A program made the position numbers and the translations under genes. Below are positions 38,237 through 39,610 of a stretch of 39,610 nt of DNA, piece after piece (the first letter of the stretch is position 1; every line of letters starts with the position of its first letter). This stretch comes from SCUD01 sp036824505 (lineage in GTDB: Bacteria; Pseudomonadota; Gammaproteobacteria; Steroidobacterales; Steroidobacteraceae). The DNA is taken from positions 1 through 39,610 of the forward strand of contig DAITAA010000026.1 of the NCBI GenBank assembly GCA_036824505.1, in the 5' to 3' direction. The notes below the pieces were generated by a model. It made no database searches, had not been told where the DNA came from, and saw only the letters and a list, made by a program, of their open reading frames with translations.

Positions 38237-39058
38237 CTATTTTCTTGCGGCGAGTTCCACGCCGATGCCGCGGTAACCGATGAAGCGACTGCACTTGTTG
38301 AACATCGGTTCCCCGCTCACCTGAAACCTTTGCGTCGAGCCATCGGCAGCGACACGGCTGAAGATGAAATCGAGGAAGGGCTGCCGGGCGGCAATGGTCG
38401 CCTGCAGCGTCTCGCGCTCCGCCTCATTCCACCCCGTCACCTGAACGCCGCCTGCGTCTCCCGCCAGCGCGTCGACCCGGATGCCGAGCATCTCCAGGAC
38501 CGGGCCGGAAACCTTGCTGAAATTGCCGTTTTCGTCCTGCTCCCAGTACCAGTCCGACGCAAGTTCCGTCAGGCTGCGATAACGTGCTTCACTTTCGCGC
38601 AATTCGGCGGTCCGTTCCTGCACCGTCCGTTCAAGCAACTTGTTGTAATTGTCCAGTTTCTTGTACAGCAGCCGCACTTCCAGCATGTTGTGGATGCGCG
38701 TCCTGACCTCGACCAGATCGAACGGCTTGCTGACGAAATCCTTCGCGCCAGCCTGCAGCGCGCGCAGTTTGTGGCCGGGCTGGGCGGTGATTACCAGGAC
38801 CGGAAGGTAGCCGTCCGTATCGTTTGCACTGAGACCTGCCAGCACCTCGAATCCATCCATGCCGGGCATCTGCAGGTCGAGCAGGATCAAGTCGTAGCTG
38901 TTCTTGCGATGCAGGGCGCAAACCTCGCGCGGATTCATCGTTGAAGCAACGTTGGTGTAGCCGGCCTTGCTCAGCAATTGCTCAAGCAGACAGATATTGG
39001 GCTCCTGGTCGTCGACAATCAGGATGCTGGCACCAAGAATATCGGACTCATTGAGCAT
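38237..39058 (-). CDS. Response regulator receiver-PAS protein
   Basis: The 273-residue product has an N-terminal receiver domain (acidic pair D16-D17, phosphoacceptor D61 in LLDLQMPGMDG, lysine in SKPFD near 112), then a coiled coil (about 125-155, KLDNYNKLLERTVQERTAELRESEARYRSL), then one PAS domain (about 155-270) ending GYRGIGVEL. Normally a kinase or cyclase would follow such a PAS domain; here the protein stops, so no output domain is present. The start overlaps the hybrid kinase end by 11 bases. Confidence 0.92.
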   Translation of the reverse strand: MLNESDILGASILIVDDQEPNICLLEQLLSKAGYTNVASTMNPREVCALHRKNSYDLILLDLQMPGMDGFEVLAGLSANDTDGYLPVLVITAQPGHKLRALQAGAKDFVSKPFDLVEVRTRIHNMLEVRLLYKKLDNYNKLLERTVQERTAELRESEARYRSLTELASDWYWEQDENGNFSKVSGPVLEMLGIRVDALAGDAGGVQVTGWNEAERETLQATIAARQPFLDFIFSRVAADGSTQRFQVSGEPMFNKCSRFIGYRGIGVELAARK

Positions 39059-39610
39059 CTTGCATTTCCCCTGTCTTCGCGCGCCTCGATTCCGCGTGCG
39101 CGAATTTCAGCGCCATGTCCAGCGAATCCATGAACTCGCTGACCTTGATGGGCTTGGTGAGATACCTGAAGAATCCCGCCTGCAGCCCCTTCGCGATATC
39201 CCGCGGTACAGCATTGGCACTGAGCGCAACCACCGGAATATGCGCTGTCGCCGGGTCCGTGCGCAGGATCTGCAACGCCTGCACACCGCTGATGCCGGGC
39301 AGGTTGATGTCCATCAGGATCACATCCGGCAGGGACGCGCGCGCAATCTCGACGCCCCTGTTGCCGTCGATCGCGCTCAGCAGGCGGATATCGGGCCGGC
39401 GCGCGATGAGATCCTCGACCAGCATGAGATTGGCCGGGTTGTCCTCGACATAGAGCAGCGTGCGCATCGGCCTGTCGCCATCGACTTGCACCTGGCCAGG
39501 CGCCGCGGCTTTGGCTGGGGCAGAGACTTGCTGTGGTACCGCCGTCAGATTCAGCTCGATCCAGAACACGCTGCCCACACCGACGGTGCTTTCCACGCCG
39601 ATTTCGCCAT
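39048..39610 (-). CDS. Hybrid sensor histidine kinase, C-terminal part
   Basis: The N-terminal part is cut by the window edge. The open frame runs in from 39610 and its first residues, GEIGVESTVGVGSVFWIEL, are the G2 box of a histidine-kinase ATPase domain. After a Pro/Ala linker comes a receiver domain (LLYVEDNPANL with the acidic pair, phosphoacceptor in ILMDINLPGISG, TKPI lysine region). The GTG at 39596 is therefore not a true start. It is the first of three apparently coupled signalling genes, followed by receiver-PAS and Crp/Fnr. Confidence 0.9.
   Translation of the reverse strand, partial: GEIGVESTVGVGSVFWIELNLTAVPQQVSAPAKAAAPGQVQVDGDRPMRTLLYVEDNPANLMLVEDLIARRPDIRLLSAIDGNRGVEIARASLPDVILMDINLPGISGVQALQILRTDPATAHIPVVALSANAVPRDIAKGLQAGFFRYLTKPIKVSEFMDSLDMALKFAHAESRRAKTGEMQDAQ

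Overview
This is a high-GC bacterial chromosome segment carrying almost only conserved housekeeping genes, packed tightly with many ATGA, GTGA or TGATG stop/start overlaps. The gene set and order fit a gammaproteobacterium: hrcA-grpE-dnaK-dnaJ-dapB-carAB-greA, divergent yhbY / rlmE-ftsH-folP-glmM-tpiA-secG-tRNA-Leu-nuoA to nuoN-tRNA-fMet, and nadK-recN / fur / bamE / rnfH-ratA / smpB. An hrcA-led heat-shock operon with a CIRCE-like operator together with a short NuoG (722 residues) suggests a lineage near Xanthomonadales, Nevskiales or Steroidobacterales rather than an enteric. That placement is inference from gene content and order, not a phylogeny.

Layout. Positions 1-169 hold no gene I can support, apart from a weak terminator. 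From 170 to 14435 on the minus strand lie tRNA-fMet and all 14 subunits of NADH:quinone oxidoreductase (complex I) in the order nuoA to nuoN. Next upstream on the same strand are tRNA-Leu(GAG), secG, tpiA, glmM, folP, ftsH and rlmE (14541-20660). yhbY is divergent on the plus strand and converges on greA with a one-base gap. greA-carB-carA, dapB, dnaJ, dnaK, grpE and hrcA fill 20997-31743 on the minus strand. nadK and recN run divergently from hrcA. fur and bamE are divergent from each other, and bamE overlaps rnfH tail to tail. ratA, smpB and a DUF1295 membrane protein follow. The window ends in a minus-strand signalling cluster: a hybrid histidine kinase cut by the edge, a receiver-PAS protein and a Crp/Fnr-type regulator.

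How it works together. The nuo block builds the proton-pumping respiratory entry point, with a symmetric FNR-box-like sequence just upstream. carAB supplies carbamoyl phosphate and dapB serves lysine and peptidoglycan synthesis. glmM, folP and tpiA serve amino-sugar, folate and central carbon metabolism. The heat-shock operon makes the DnaK chaperone machine and appears to combine a degenerate CIRCE operator before hrcA with two internal sigma-32-like promoters, before grpE and before dnaK. FtsH and RlmE sit in a neighbouring quality-control and ribosome-maturation operon.

I found no evidence of a novel defence, mobile or biosynthetic system. The observations most worth following are regulatory and structural: the layered heat-shock promoters, a 21-bp perfect inverted repeat joined to the dapB stop codon, a UUCG-capped hairpin in the carA leader, two possible leaderless genes, tRNA acceptor-stem oddities, and the kinase / receiver-PAS / Crp cluster.
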